Source: Procambarus clarkii | Taxonomy: Eukaryota; Arthropoda; Malacostraca; Decapoda; Cambaridae | Direction of reading: 5' to 3' | Length of the DNA: 64,000 nucleotides | NCBI RefSeq assembly: GCF_040958095.1 | Contig: NC_091208.1 | Location: forward strand, 15,529,452 to 15,593,451 | Shown: piece after piece, positions 1 to 11,664 of the stretch | Layout of the letters: each line of letters begins with the position of its first letter | How positions within the stretch are numbered: position 1 is the first letter of the stretch | The notes under the pieces: generated by a model | Told to the model about the DNA's origin: nothing | Database searches by the model: none | The model's input: only the letters and a program-made list of their open reading frames with translations | Made by a program: the position numbers and the translations under genes

Positions 1-368
1 CACTTGAAACTGTGTATGGAGTCAGCCTCCACCACATCACTTCCTAATGCATTCCATTTGTCAACCACTCTGACACTAAAAAAGTTCTTTCTAATATCTC
101 TGTGGCTCATTTGGGCGCTCAGTTTCCACCTGTGTCCCCTTGTGCGTGTGCCCCTTGTATTAAATAGCCTGTCTTTATCTACCCTATCAATTCCCTTGAG
201 AATCTTGAATGTAGTGATCATGTCCCCCCTAACTCTTCTGTCTTCCAGCGAAGTGAGGTTCAATTCCCGCAGTCTCTCCTCGTAGCTCATACCTCTCAGC
301 TCAGGTACTAGTCTGGTGGCAAATCTTTGAACCTTTTCCAGTTTAGTCTTATCCTTGACTAGATATGG

Positions 369-739
369 CAACCCGTTCTCGCAAATTTAATAACTCAATA
401 TTGACTTATTAAATATGTGCATAGGTGACATACTTAACATAATAGTTTCCCTTGAAAAGCTTCATAGAAAACACCGACCTTACCTAACCTACTTAGTATG
501 TTAAGATAAGCATCTTATTGCTTCGTAATTACAATTATTACCTAACCTATAATAGGTATAGGTTAAGTAATAATTGTAATTACGAAGCAATAAGATGCTT
601 ATCTTAACATACTAACAAGGTTAGGTAAGGTCGGTGTTTTCTATGAATCTTTTTAAGGGTATCTATTATGTTTAGTATATCACCTATGCACGTAGTTAAT
701 AAGTCAATATTGACTTATTAAATTTGCGAGAACGGGTTG
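369..739. mobile_element. 371-bp foldback (palindromic) non-autonomous DNA element with 7-bp target duplication
   Basis: Almost the whole element is one inverted repeat of two ~180-bp arms around position 554. The outer 25 bp are perfect inverted copies, beginning CAACCCGTTCTCGCAAATTT. GATATGG occurs directly on both sides (362-368 and 740-746). Removing the element and one GATATGG leaves LINE A with the same spacing as the paralogous sites near 6655 and 18955, so this is a true insertion. There is no coding capacity. A 7-bp duplication does not fit the 8-bp hAT or TA mariner rules; the superfamily is unknown. Confidence 0.88.
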
Positions 740-3074
740 GATATGGACACCATGCTGGGGCTGCATACTCCAGAATTGGCCTGACATATGTGGTATACAA
801 AGTTCTGAATGATTCTTTACACAAATTTCTGAATGCCGTTCGTATGTTGGCCAGCCTGGCATATGCCGCTGATGTTATCCTCTTGATATGTGCTGCAGGA
901 GACAGGTCTGGCGTGATATCAACTTCCAAGTGTTTTTCTTTCTCTGACTCCTGAAGGATTTCCTCTCCCAGATGATACCTTGTATTTGGCCTCCTGCTCC
1001 CTACACCTATCTTCATTACATTACATTTGGTTGGGTTGAACTCTAACAACCACTTGTTCGACCATTCCTTCAGTTTGTCTAGGTCTTCTTGAAGCCTCAA
1101 ACAGTCCTCTTCTGTCTTAATCCTTCTCATAATTTTGGCATCATCCGCAAACATTGAGAGAAATGAATCTATACCCTCCGAGAGATCATTTACATATATC
1201 AGAAACAAGATAGGACCGAGTACAGAGCCCTGTGAGACTCCACTGGTGACTTCACGCCAATCAGAGGTCTCACCCCTCACCGTAACTCTCTGCTTCCTAT
1301 TGCTTAGGTACTCCCTTATCCACTGGAGCACCTTACCAGCTACACCTGCCTGTCTCTCCAGCTTATGTACCAGCCTCTTATGCGATACTGTGTCAAAGGC
1401 TTTCCGACAATCCAAGAAAATGCAGTCCGCCCAGCCCTCTCTTTCTTGCTTAATCTGTGTCACCTGGTCATAGAATTCTATTAAGCCAGTCAGCAAAAGA
1501 TTTACCCTCCCTGAACCCATGTTGTCGATTTGTCACGAAGTCCCTTCTCTCCAGATGTGCTACCAGGTTTTTTCTCACGATCTTCTCCATCACCTTGCAT
1601 GGTATACAAGTCAAGGATACTGGCCTGTAGTTCAGTGCCTCTTGCCTGTCGCCCTTTTTGTATATTGGGACCACATTCGCCATCTTCCATATTTCTGGTA
1701 GGTCTCCTGTCTCCAGTGACCTACTTTACACTATGGAGAGTGGCAAGCAAAGTGCCTCTGCACATTCTTTCAGTACTCATGGCGAGATCCCGTCTGGACC
1801 AACAGCCTTTCTAACATCCAGATCCAGCAGGTGTCTCTTGACCACCTCTCTCGTAATTTCAAACTCTTCCAAGGCCGCCTGGTTTACGTCCCTTTCTCCT
1901 AGCACAGTGACCTCACCTTGTTTTGTTGTGAAGACCTCTTGGAACCTCTTGTTGAGTTCATCACACACCTCTTTGTCATTCTCTGTATACCTGTCCTCGC
2001 CTGTTCTAAGTTTCACTACCTGTTCTTTCACTGTAGTTTTCCTTCTGATGTGACTGTGGAGTAGCTTTGGTTCGGTCTTGGCTTTGTTTGCTATATCATT
2101 TTCATAACTTTTCTCTGCTTCTCTTCTCACCCTGACATACTCATTCCTGGTTCTCTGGTATCTCTCTCTGCTTTCTGGTGTTCTGTTATTCCGGAAGTTC
2201 CTCCATGCCCTTTTGTTCAGTTTCTTTGCCCTATTACATGCCCTATTATACATGCCCTATTATACCATGGATTCTTCTTTTGTTTCTCGGATTTTTCCTT
2301 TTGGGCCGGGATGTATCTGCTTACTGCCTCCTGACACTTTTGGGTGACATAGTCCATCATATTTTGTACAGACTTAGCTCTGAGGACTGTGTCCCAAGGT
2401 ATTTCCCTTAGGAAGCTTCTCATCTCCTCATAATTTCCCTTTCGGTATGCCAGCCTTTTGTTTCCTAGTTCTTTTCCGGGGGGGGGGGGATAATTCCGAG
2501 CTCTACCAGGTACTCAAAGTTCAGTACACTGTGATCACTCATTCCCAAGGGTGCTTCCATCTTGACTTCCCTTATATCCCACTCATTTAGTTTAAATATC
2601 AGATCAAGCATTGCTGGTTCATCCTCTCCTCTCATTCTTGTTGGATCCTTGACTTAGAAAGTTTCTTGTTGCCACGTCCAGCAGCTTAGCTCTCCATGTT
2701 TCTGGTCCTCCATGCGGGTCTCTGTTCTCCCAATCTATCTTTCCATGGTTGAAGTCTCTCATGATTAGTAGTCCAGATCCATTCCTGCTAGCAACAGAAG
2801 CTGCTCTCTCTATTATGTTAATGGTGGCCATATTGTTTCTATCATATTCCTGTCTGGGTCTTCTGTCATTTGCTGGTGGATTATATATGACTACGACTAT
2901 AATTTTTTGCCCTCCAGTTGTTATTGTTCCTATTATGTAGTCACTGAAACCTTCACATCCCTGAACAACCAACTCCTCAAAATCCCAGCCTTTTCTTACC
3001 AGCAGAGCTACACCACCACTACCACCTCTTCCTTCTCTCTCTTTCCTCATAACATAATAGTCCTGTGGGAACAC
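696..3074 (-). pseudogene. Broken EN-RT polyprotein (ORF2) of LINE A1
   Basis: Encodes an apurinic-type endonuclease followed by reverse transcriptase, the enzymes of target-primed reverse transcription. Endonuclease is at 2619-3074, with the usual GDFNH motif changed to MRDFNH. A linker rich in charged residues spans 1777-2423. RT is at 696-1683: FLDCRKAFDTV near 1400, SQGSVLGPILFLIYVNDL near 1215, and the catalytic box as FADDAKI near 1145. The reading frame is broken by several frameshifts between 1468 and 2620, and its 3' end is displaced by the foldback insertion. All RT copies of this family here have Ala after the DD pair (FADDA/FVDDA) where related elements usually have Thr. Not functional. 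Confidence 0.85.
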
Positions 3075-3102
3075 TGCATTTGTTATCGTTTTCGTCAGCT
3101 TG

Positions 3103-5440
3103 TGTGTGTGTGTGTGTTTGTACTCACCTACTTGTACTCACGTACTTCATCTCCTATTCTGTATCCTGTGTCTGACCTGTTTCCACCGCCTGATTTCATT
3201 ACTTTTCATTTACTCGGGTTGAACTTTAGCAGCCATTGTTGGACCATTCATTCAGTCTGTCTAGGCTATCTTGTAGCCTCCTACTACCATTCATTGTTTC
3301 AATCCTCCTCATAATTTTTGCATCATCAGCAAACAATGAGAGGAATGAATCTATACCCTCTGGGAGATCATTTACATATATCAGAAACAGTATTGGTCCA
3401 AGAACTGACCCCTGCGGGACTCTACTTGTGACGTCTCGCCAGTCTGAGACCTCACCCCTCACAGTGACTTGCTGTCTTCTGTTGCTTAGGTACTCCCTTA
3501 TCCAATGGAGTACCTTCCCTTTCGCTCCAGCCTGCATCTCCAGCTTTTTCACTAGCCTCTTGTGTGGTACTGTGTCAAAGGCTCTCTGGCAATCCAAAAA
3601 TATGCAGTCTGCCCACCCCTCTCTTTCTTGCCTGATTTTTGTTGCCTGGTCGTAGAATTCAATTAACACTGTTTGGCAGGACTTACCATCCCTGAACTCA
3701 TGTTGATGCTGTGTTACAAAGTTCTTTCACTCCAGATGTTCCACTAGCTTTCTTTGCACAATCTTCTCCATCAGCTTGCATGGTATGCAGGTTAGGTACA
3801 CTGGCCTGTAGTTCAGTGCCTCCTGTCTATCCCCTTTCTTGTATATCGAGACTACATTAACTGTTTTCCAAATTTCTAGCAGTTAACCTGTTGCCAGTGA
3901 TTTTTTATACACTATGGAGAGTGGCAGGTACAGTGCTTCTGCTCCTTCTTTTAGTATCCATGGGGAGATTCCATCTGGGTCTATGGTCTTTGTCACATCC
4001 AACTCTAGTAAAAGCTTCCTTACTTCCCCACTGGTAATCTCAAACTCTTCTAGTGGTTCCTGGTTAACTATTCCCTCTCTTATCTCTAGAACTTCTCCTT
4101 GCTCTAAGGTGAAGACCTCCTGGATTTTCTTATTCAGTTCCTCACACACTTCCTTGTCGTTTGTTGTGAATCCTTCTGCCCCTGTCCTTAATTTCATTAC
4201 CTGCTCCTTTACTGTTTTTATTTCTCCTGATGTGGCTGTGCAATAATTTAGGTTGGGTCTTTGCCTTGCTTGCGATGTCATTTTCGAATTATCTTTCTGC
4301 CTCTCTTCTCATCCTGACATATTCATTCCTGGCACTCTGGTATCTTTCTCTGCTCTCAAGGGTCCTGTTATTCCTTTAGTTTCTCCACGTCCTTTTACTT
4401 TGCTTCTTAGCTAGCCTACATCTCTGATTAAACCATGGGTTTCTCATCTTCATTTCACTGTTTTCAATTTGGACTGGGACCAACTTGTTTGGTGCTACCT
4501 TGCACTTCTGCGTGATGTAGTCCATCATGTCTTGGACCGTCTTTCCCCTGAGCTCTGTTTCCCATGTTATATTTGTTAGGAATTTTCTTATCTCCTCATA
4601 GTTTCCCTTTCAGAATGCCAGCCTTTTGTTTTCAGTACCCCTCCTCGAGTTCAATAACCCTTCTTCAACCAGATACTCAAAACACCAGTGCACTGTGGTC
4701 GCTCATTCCTACTGGGGCCTCAAAACCGATTTCCCTTATGTCGGAGTCGTTCAGAGTGAAGACTAGGTCGAGTCTCACTAGTTCATCGTTTCCTCTCATC
4801 CTAGTAGGTTCCCTGACATGCTGGCTTAGAAAGTTTCCTGTCGCCACCTCCATTAGTTTGGTTCTCCATTTATCCTCGCCTCCATGCGGTTCCTTTTTCT
4901 CCCAGTCTATCCTTCCATGATTGAAGTCCCCCATGATGAGCAGATGGGATCTATTTCTACAGGCAGCAGAGGCTGCCCTCTCAATTATTGTGTTACCTGC
5001 CATGTTGTTGTTGTCATACTCTTGCCTAGGTCTTCTGCCATTTAGTGGAGGGTTATATATATCACTGCTATTACTACTTTTGGTCCTCCCATTGTCATGG
5101 TGCCTGTTATGTAGTCTCTGAATTCCTCGCAGCCCAGGATGACCATCTCCTTGAAACTCAATTCCTTTCTCATTAGTAGGGTCATTCCACCTCCTCCCCT
5201 TCCTTCCCTTTCTTTCCTTATTACAGTGTAGTTGTGTGGAAACACCACATTCGTTATGATTCCTGAGAGTTTTGTTTCTGTGAGTCTGATTACATCTGGT
5301 TTCACTTCTTGTGCTCTTTCCTTTAGTTCACTTGCCTTGCTTGTGATCCCATCTATGTTCGAGTACATCACCCTGAAACTGACTCTCTTCTGTCCTTTCT
5401 CAGATCCTATTGCTTCCCCTGAAGCAGGAAAATAGGGAGG
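3103..5440 (-). mobile_element. LINE family A copy A2, inserted in A1, internally deleted and frameshifted
   Basis: The 3' end is at the TG repeat (3103-3118) followed by the family terminal motif ACTCACCTACTTGTACTCAC. Sequence then jumps to the RT thumb, so about 0.6 kb of 3' UTR and C-terminus is missing. RT pieces lie at 3226-3669 (FADDAKI, PQGSVLGPILFLIYVNDL) and 3883-4281 (DPDGISPWILKEGAEAL). Endonuclease pieces lie at 4677-5003 (GDFNHGRIDW, SDHSALVF) and 5042-5371 (MYSNIDGITSK, LTETKL). The frame remains open to about 5440 upstream of the endonuclease start. Frameshifts separate all pieces, so it is a dead copy. Confidence 0.85.
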
Positions 5441-5770
5441 GACCGGGATGGGAGGGCCTATGAAGGGGGACCTGGGGGATCTGGGGTGTGTGGGGGCTGG
5501 GAGGATCTGGTACGGGGAGGGTGGTGTAAGAGGGAGGGGTTGGGGAGAAAAGAGGGCTTGGAGGAGTGGGGAGGTGGGGAGGCTTTGGGGAGTGTGGGAG
5601 AAGGGGAGGCTTGGGGAGTATGGGAGGAGGGAGGGCTTGGGGGGGATGGGGTATTTGGGGGGGCATAAAAAGGAAGTAAGGCTTGGGGAGGGAGGTTGGG
5701 GGAAAGGGAGTGCTGAGGAGGATGAGGAAGAAGGGAGGGCTTAGGAGAGTGGGGGAGAAGGGAGGGCTCA
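5437..5770. repeat. G-rich / C-rich degenerate minisatellite
   Basis: Degenerate GGGGAGGCTTGGGGAG-like units on the plus strand. Read on the minus strand they give a proline-rich frame that fuses to the upstream end of LINE A2. This looks like expanded low-complexity DNA next to the LINE 5' end rather than a protein domain. Confidence 0.7.
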
Positions 5771-5998
5771 GGAGGGTGGGGGGATACTGGAGGGTTTAGG
5801 TGGGGGGAGGTGGATGAGAGAGAAAGATGAGAGAGAGGGAATGGGGAGAGAAAGAGAGCAAGGAGAAAGTGAGAAGGGAGAAAGAGAGAAAGAAGGGAGC
5901 GAGAGAGGAAGAAAGGAGAAAGAGAGAGAGAAGGGAGCGAGAGAGGAAGAAAGGAGAGAGAGAGAGAAAGGGAGAAGAGAGGGAGAAGGGGAGAGGGA

Positions 5999-6088
<90 letters not shown>

Positions 6089-6146
6089 GAGAGAGAGAGA
6101 GAAGGAAAAGAGAGGGAGAAGGGAGAGAGAGAGAGGAGGGCGAGAT
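5771..6146. repeat. Purine-rich tract with an ~83-bp perfect (GA)n core
   Basis: GA-rich imperfect repeats with an uninterrupted GA run at about 6003-6085. Long Arg/Glu or Ser/Leu frames across it are artefacts of the repeat. Long homopurine runs can adopt triplex structures; whether this one does is unknown. Confidence 0.9.
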
Positions 6147-6935
6147 AGGGTGTGTGTGCGTGTGGGTGTGGACTCACCTAGTTGTGCTTGCGGGGGTTGA
6201 GCTTTGGCTCTTTGGTCCCGCCTCTCAACCGTCAATCAACTGACGTACAGATTCCTGAGCCTACTGGGCTCTGTCATATCTACATTTGAAACAGTGTATG
6301 GAGTCAGCTTCGACCACATCACTGCCTAATGCATTTCACCTATTAACTACTCCGACACTGAAAAAGTTCTTTCTAACGTCCCTGTGGCTCATTTGGGTAC
6401 TCAGTTTCCACCTGTGTTCCCTTGTTCGCATACCACCCGTGTTAAACAGTTGATCCCTATCTACCCTGTCAATTCCCCTGAGAATTTTGTAGGTAGTGAT
6501 CATGTCTCCCCTTACTCTTCTGTCTTTCAGTGTCGTGAGATGAGTTTCCCGCAGCCTTTCCTCGTAACTCATGCCTCTTAGTTCTTGGGCTAGCCTAGTG
6601 GCAGACCTCAGAACTTTTTCAAGTTTCGTCTTGTGCTTAATTTAACAAGGTACGGGCTCCATGCTGGGGCCACATTCTCCAGGATTGGTCTTACATATGT
6701 GGTATACAGGGTTCTGAATGATTCCTTATACAAGTTCCTGAAGGCTGTTCTGGTGTTAGCCAGCCTCGCGTATCCTGCAGATGTAATTATTTTTATATGG
6801 GCTTCAGGAGACAGGTTTGGTGTGATATCAACTCCTAGATCTTTCTCTCTTGTCTGTTTCATGAAGTACTTCATCTGCTATTCTGTATCCTATGTCTGGC
6901 CTCCGGTTTCCACCGCCCAGTTTCATTACTTTGCA
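6147..6935 (-). mobile_element. LINE family A copy A3, 3' portion
   Basis: Starts at a TG-rich stretch and the family 3' terminal motif (about 6172-6210). It runs through the 3' UTR and C-terminal coding region (fragments 6336-6572 and 6608-6874, with TYVRPILENVAPAWSPYLV) and stops abruptly at about 6935 in the RT thumb. The missing remainder resumes in the same orientation at 16684 (left TTTGCATTT, right ATTTACTTGGGTTGAAC). The 9.7 kb between is therefore an insertion into A3. Confidence 0.82.
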
Positions 6936-8073
6936 TTTTGGTATTACACTGCACACCAGGCAAAAAACAAACTCGGAAATAACGCTTGCTTATCAGTTTT
7001 CAACCAAAATGTCAGATCACTTAGTAAACATTTTGATGATATAAATGCACTACTCTCAGCGCTTGGTACTTAATTAGGTTCATTATTTTAACAGAAACTT
7101 GGCTAAGTAAAGACCATACCCAACTTTCCAACTTAGCTGGTTATAGAGCCATTCACAACTGTAGGCCTAACAAAAAATGAGGTGGCACAGCTATATACTA
7201 CCAAGATACCTTCATCTGCAACAGTGTCATTAGTGATAGAGATGACTACTGTGAATTTACTTTTGCTCAATTTTCAATTAAGTCCCTTAAATCCTCCTTA
7301 ACTATTGGAGCCATTTATAGATTTCCCAATACTAACATAGCTGCATTCACAGATAATTTGAGGAACCTTATCATAAACAACAACCTCAACAAAAGTCACA
7401 AAAAGTCAACAAAAGGCAACAAAATAGTCTTCAATTCGACTATTTCCTTAACGGCATGAACTCCTGTATGCTCATCCCCGCAATCACCAGGCCCATCCGA
7501 TTCACTCAAACATCCACTACTACCCTGGATAACTTATGGACCAACATAACAGCTCCCCTCACATCTGGTATAATCACTGACAGAACAACTGACCACTATC
7601 CTACCTTCCTTGTAGCGAACAGGACATAACACCACCAGCTAATACTAAAATTACCTTTAGGTTACACAGTGAAGCAGCAATATACAATCTCACAAATGCC
7701 CTCCACAGGATATAAATTCATTAACTAACCTCTTTATTTCCAAAATTTTAAGCCTTTGCAATACTTATCGTCCTCTCCTCACAAAGCAAGTAACTGGCAA
7801 AAAGTTAAATAATCCCTGGCTCACTAATGGCATACTCAATGCAACCGACAGGAAACATGAATATGAAAAAACTTAGAATTGGCCTAGTTGCAAAGGAAGT
7901 AGTTAAGAGGTACTCGTCAGTGCTTACCAGTATAATAAGAAAAGCAAAGGGTTCCTATTATGAGAATAGATTCAAAGAAGCAAAAGGCAACATGAAAAGC
8001 ACATGGAGAGCCATCACTAACATTCTAGGAGCTAAGCAACATTCACATTAGAAGATAAAAATCTCCAAGGATT
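6936..8073 (+). pseudogene. LINE B endonuclease region, degenerate
   Basis: Begins inside the endonuclease N-terminus (YYTAHQAKNKL, NQNVRSLSKHFDDINALL). It continues with several frameshifts and stops through a GGGTAIY-like site near 7180, an LD-LWTN-like site near 7525 and TDHYPTF near 7590, to a readable linker at 7827-8051. It matches the intact homologues at 37748 and 30412 in order, so the identity is firm although the copy is dead. Confidence 0.8.
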
Positions 8074-8320
8074 CTTGAGGTTATCTTGAGATGATTTCGG
8101 GGCTTTTTAGTGTCCCCGCGGCCCGGTCCTCGACCAGGCCTCCACCCCCTGGAAGCAGCTGTGACAGCTGACTAACACCCAGGTACCTATTTTACTGCTA
8201 GGTAACAGGGGCATAGGGTGAAAGAAACTCTGCCCATTGTTTCTCGCCGGCGCCTGGGATCGAACCCAGGACCACAGGATCACAAGTCCAGTGTGCTGTC
8301 CGCTCGGCCGACCGGCTCCC
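8074..8320 (-). mobile_element. tRNA-derived SINE, copy S1
   Basis: Reads on the minus strand from 8320. A tRNA-like head of ~73 nt has an A-box-like CGGCCGAGCGG and a perfect B box GGTTCGATCCC flanked by a CCTGG/CCAGG T-arm stem. The implied anticodon-loop triplet is TGT (Thr-like; tentative). An unrelated body follows, then a ~68-bp 3' tail (8074-8143) that matches the 3' end of LINE D at 56683-56749. It is inserted in LINE B. Internal pol III boxes would have driven it; it is not a functional tRNA gene. Confidence 0.88.
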
Positions 8321-8398
8321 TCGGTATAGGATCGACCGGTATAGGATGGTTATACACCTGCAACAGACTTTGAAACAGCAACTGAATTTAATAGCTTC
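8321..8398 (+). pseudogene. Short LINE B linker block between SINE and gypsy insertions
   Basis: Reads as the family-B segment just before the NSFFSSxGANL motif (TDFETATEFNSF-like). It shows that the SINE and gypsy element entered the same LINE only ~80 bp apart. Confidence 0.7.
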
Positions 8399-8419
8399 TG
8401 TTACATTTGAAGGCGGACA
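8399..8419 (-). repeat. Remnant 3' LTR (21 bp) after the polypurine tract
   Basis: On the minus strand a purine run AAAAGAGGAGGAA (8420-8432) is followed directly by TGTCCGCCTTCAAATGTAACA. Its last ~18 bases match the end of the 5' LTR with a few mismatches, and about 150 bp of LTR interior is absent. The preserved outer end and target duplication indicate internal loss rather than truncation at integration. Confidence 0.65.
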
Positions 8420-8447
8420 TTCCTCCTCTTTTAATTAAACTCTATCC

Positions 8448-11400
8448 CTACAGGTTAAGTCTATCAGGCGGTCGTATGACTCTTCCTGATTTTCTCAACT
8501 GGGAGTCCTGACCTGTTACTTCTGGGAAACATTCGTCTGAATTACTCCTTGTAGAGTCCATAGGGTTAACTGTATCCCCATTACCCTCTGCTGCCCCTTG
8601 CTCTGCCTCTCGGTCTCCTGCAGGTGCTGCTATCCCTTCATTATTAGGATGGGTATCACTAGTTGCCCCACCCCCACCTGAAGGGTCTTCAAAATTCCCT
8701 GTGAACCTTGGCATGAGCTGATCTGCATGCCTTTTCCAATTAATGTTCCCAAAACTCTGCACTTGCACAGTGAGATTCCTGCGGGCCAGGACTTCCCTAA
8801 TTTTTCCTTCTACCCAAGGCTTTCCACTTCCAAAATTCCTTGCATATACTGCATCCCCCTCATTAAATTACAATTCCTCTCCCTGAGTCAACTGATTCGC
8901 CAAGCTAGTTACCGATTTCTCTTTATCGGAATCTGTCTTTACTGCTTCCATGTGCACTTTAAAGTGTCTATTAAACAGGAATTCAGAAGGAGATTTACCA
9001 GTAGTATAATGAACAGTTTTCCTTTGATTATATAAAAATCTACAAAGCCTTGTATTAATAGTACCTTCTGTAAACCGCTTTAACCCTTCTTTCAAGGATC
9101 TCACTGCTCTCTCTGCTAGACCATTTAAAGAAGGATTATAGGGGGCAGGTGTTACATGTTTAATACCATTTTTTTTTTAAATCCTCCATTTACACAGAAA
9201 CAAAATAAGGAGCATTGGCCGACACAACCATGTCTGGTAATCCAAAATTACAAAATGTTTTCTTTAGTAATTCACAAGTTACAGATAATGTGGTGGAATT
9301 ACACACATGCACATTCAGAAATTTTGGGTATGAATCCACCACCACTAGGTAATATTTGTTATTCATAGGTCCCACATAATCTATATGAAGTCTATACCAG
9401 GGTTTTCCAGTACATGGCCACGAAAGTACTGGGGCCTGTGGTTTCTGATAATTCTTCAAGCAAATATGACAATTTTTTGTTACCTCAGCAATATCCTGGT
9501 CTATTTTTGGCCACCAACCCCAACTTCTAGCTTCTGCTTTCATAGCATTTATGCCATTATGGCCTACATGCAGCTGTCCCAAATTCTTAAATCTTAGTTC
9601 CCCAGGCACCACCACTCTATTCCTATACAAGAGTACACCCTGGTGAATACTAAGGTCAGCCTTTACTGCAGCATACTCTGACAATAACAAATTATCATTC
9701 CAACCATATTTAACATATTTCAACGACAGATTTAATTTGGGATCTCTACCAGTTGCCTTCCTAATAGTCTGGAATGAAATATCCTCAAAAGACATAGATT
9801 CCACCAGGTTAACATACTCCACTGGAACACTGGAATTTAATTCTTCTGTCACAGACAATCTACTTAATGCATCAGCTACTACATTATCCTTGCCTGGCTT
9901 AAACTCTAAATCTTACTCAAACTGCGAGAGTAGTAATGCCCATCTTTGAATTCTAGCATTAGCATTAACTGGAATCTGCTTACCTCGGCCAAACAATCCT
10001 AGCAGGGGTTTATGGTCCAATCTAACAAGAAATTTCCTTCCCAGCAGAAAATACCTCAGTTTTTTACAGCATATACCAAAGCTAAGGCTTCTTTATCTAA
10101 CTGAGAATAATTCTGTTCCGCAGGAGATAATTTCTTGATAGCAAAATATACTACTTTATCCTGACCATCTACTTCCTGTAATAATACACAACCCACTCCT
10201 ACTGGGGAAGCATCTACCTCCAGTTTTAACGGGAGTCTACCTGTAAAATTAGTGAGCACTGGAGAATTTATCAATTCCTGCTTAATATTCCTGAAGGCAT
10301 TCTCCTCTCTTGCTGCCCACTTAAATTTTGCCACTTTTCTCAACAATTCATACAAGGGTGCTAATTTTGTTAAATAGTTCTTCACACGAACTTACAAAAA
10401 TATGTAACCATCCCAACAAAAGACTGTACTTCTCCAACTGATGTTGGGGCTGGGGCATCTACTATAGCAGCTACATTTTTGTGAGAAGGAGTAAAGCCCT
10501 TTCCTGAAATATGGTACCCCAGATATTCAATGGCCTTGATCTTCAATGTTGCTTTGCCCTTATTAATCTTTACATTGTGCTTTTGCAGGAGATTCAAAAC
10601 TTGTTCTAATCTAGCATCATGCACTTCCTCATTCTCCCCACATACAATAATGGCATCTAAAAAACTAGCCACACCTTCAATGTTAACTAACAACTGGGAC
10701 ATGAATCTCTGAAAAATTGCTGAACACGAGGAGAGTCCAAAAGGAAGTCTTTTATACTTATATAACCCCTTGTGGGTATTAATCACTAACAATTTCTGGC
10801 TCTCCTCCTCTACAGGAATTTGCAAGTAAGCATCTTTCAGGTCAATCTTGGAAAAAATTGCCCCCGTGCAGACCACTGACAACAACTCGTCTATCCTAGG
10901 TAAAGGGTAGTTCTCACAGTGAATGCGATTGTTGAGTTCCTTGAAGTCTGCACAGATTCTTATGGGTTTCCGACCTGCCTTCAACACTGGTACAATTGGG
11001 GTGGCCCACTCACTATGTGTAATTGGCTCTAAGATGCCTTCTGCCACATGTTTTTCCAGGGCTGATTCTACCAATTGCTTGTAATGAAACGAAACTGTTC
11101 TTGCATTTTAAAATTTAGGTGAATTTTTGTCACCATGGTATTAATTGGCTTATCTGCCTTCACTGAATATTTATCTAACACATGTTTGGCACTTTTAATT
11201 GTTTTAACTATTGTTTTAACTATCGACCATTCATCTAGGCCCGCCAAGAAAATTCCCCCTTTTTCCATGAGATCCTTACCACATAGGCTAGGATTATGTG
11301 AATCCACTACATAAAAATCCTGGACAATTTCTTTTCCATTATAACCTACTTTTGCCGACACCTTGCCATAGACCTTAATCGGTGTATTATCAAATGCACT

Positions 11401-11631
11401 TAATGATTTTTTATCTGGTTTTACATTCAATTGCCAGGTATCTGCCCAATCTCTAGACAATGTTGACACTGCAGCACCAGTGTCCAGTTCCAAGGGAACT
11501 AACTTCCCATTAATTACAAAATTCACCACTTTTGATTTCACTGAACATACCTTTTCTTTCACCGAATATAGTCTGCTTTCCTCACCTGCAGCTTCTTCAG
11601 ACGGTTTACCTTCCTCTACTGTCTTGACCAC
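8448..11631 (-). pseudogene. gypsy pol: protease, RT, RNase H, integrase, multiply broken
   Basis: Protease at 11068-11631 has the aspartic site LDTGA. RT at 10382-11074 has IDLKDAYLQIP and LPFGLSS, but the catalytic YLDD-type box reads FLDAI, so one essential Asp is lost. RNase H is at 9880-10385 (LKLEVDASPVGVGCVLLQE). Integrase at 8868-9858 has the zinc-binding H...C..C segment (HNGINAMK, CHICLKNYQ) and a first Asp in HIDYVG. The second catalytic Asp is replaced in VVSANAPYF, and the third acidic site survives in NGLAERAVRSL. The C-terminal tail is at 8448-8768. Frameshifts separate protease/RT, RT/RNase H and RNase H/integrase. Confidence 0.82.
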
Positions 11632-11664
11632 AGTACCACTACCTCCTTTTCCTGCATTCCCTGG

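Larger units (their letters stand above)
1..3102 (-). mobile_element. LINE family A copy A1 (CR1 group), truncated by the window edge
   Basis: A minus-strand non-LTR retrotransposon running from a partial endonuclease domain (right) through reverse transcriptase to the C-terminal/3' region (left), continuing past base 1. The same 3' region recurs at about 6270-6600 and 18700-18890, which identifies the family. The right end is cut at 3103, where the TG-rich 3' terminus of another family-A copy (A2) is inserted. A 371-bp foldback element interrupts it at 369-739. Clade placement rests on motif style and is tentative below the CR1 group. Confidence 0.85.

Noticed and set aside
480..640. CCTAACC / GGTTAGG motifs suggesting arthropod telomeric TTAGG repeats
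   Set aside because: Only isolated motifs in the arms of the palindromic foldback element, not a tandem array.
5458..6243. Several long ORFs on both strands (Pro/Ser/Leu-rich and Arg/Glu-rich)
   Set aside because: They are translations of the C-rich minisatellite and GA microsatellite and are open in several frames at once, as expected for simple repeats.
8247..8320. tRNA gene (also at 19575-19646 and 24515-24590)
   Set aside because: Acceptor arms do not pair and each is fused to the same SINE body; these are SINE heads.
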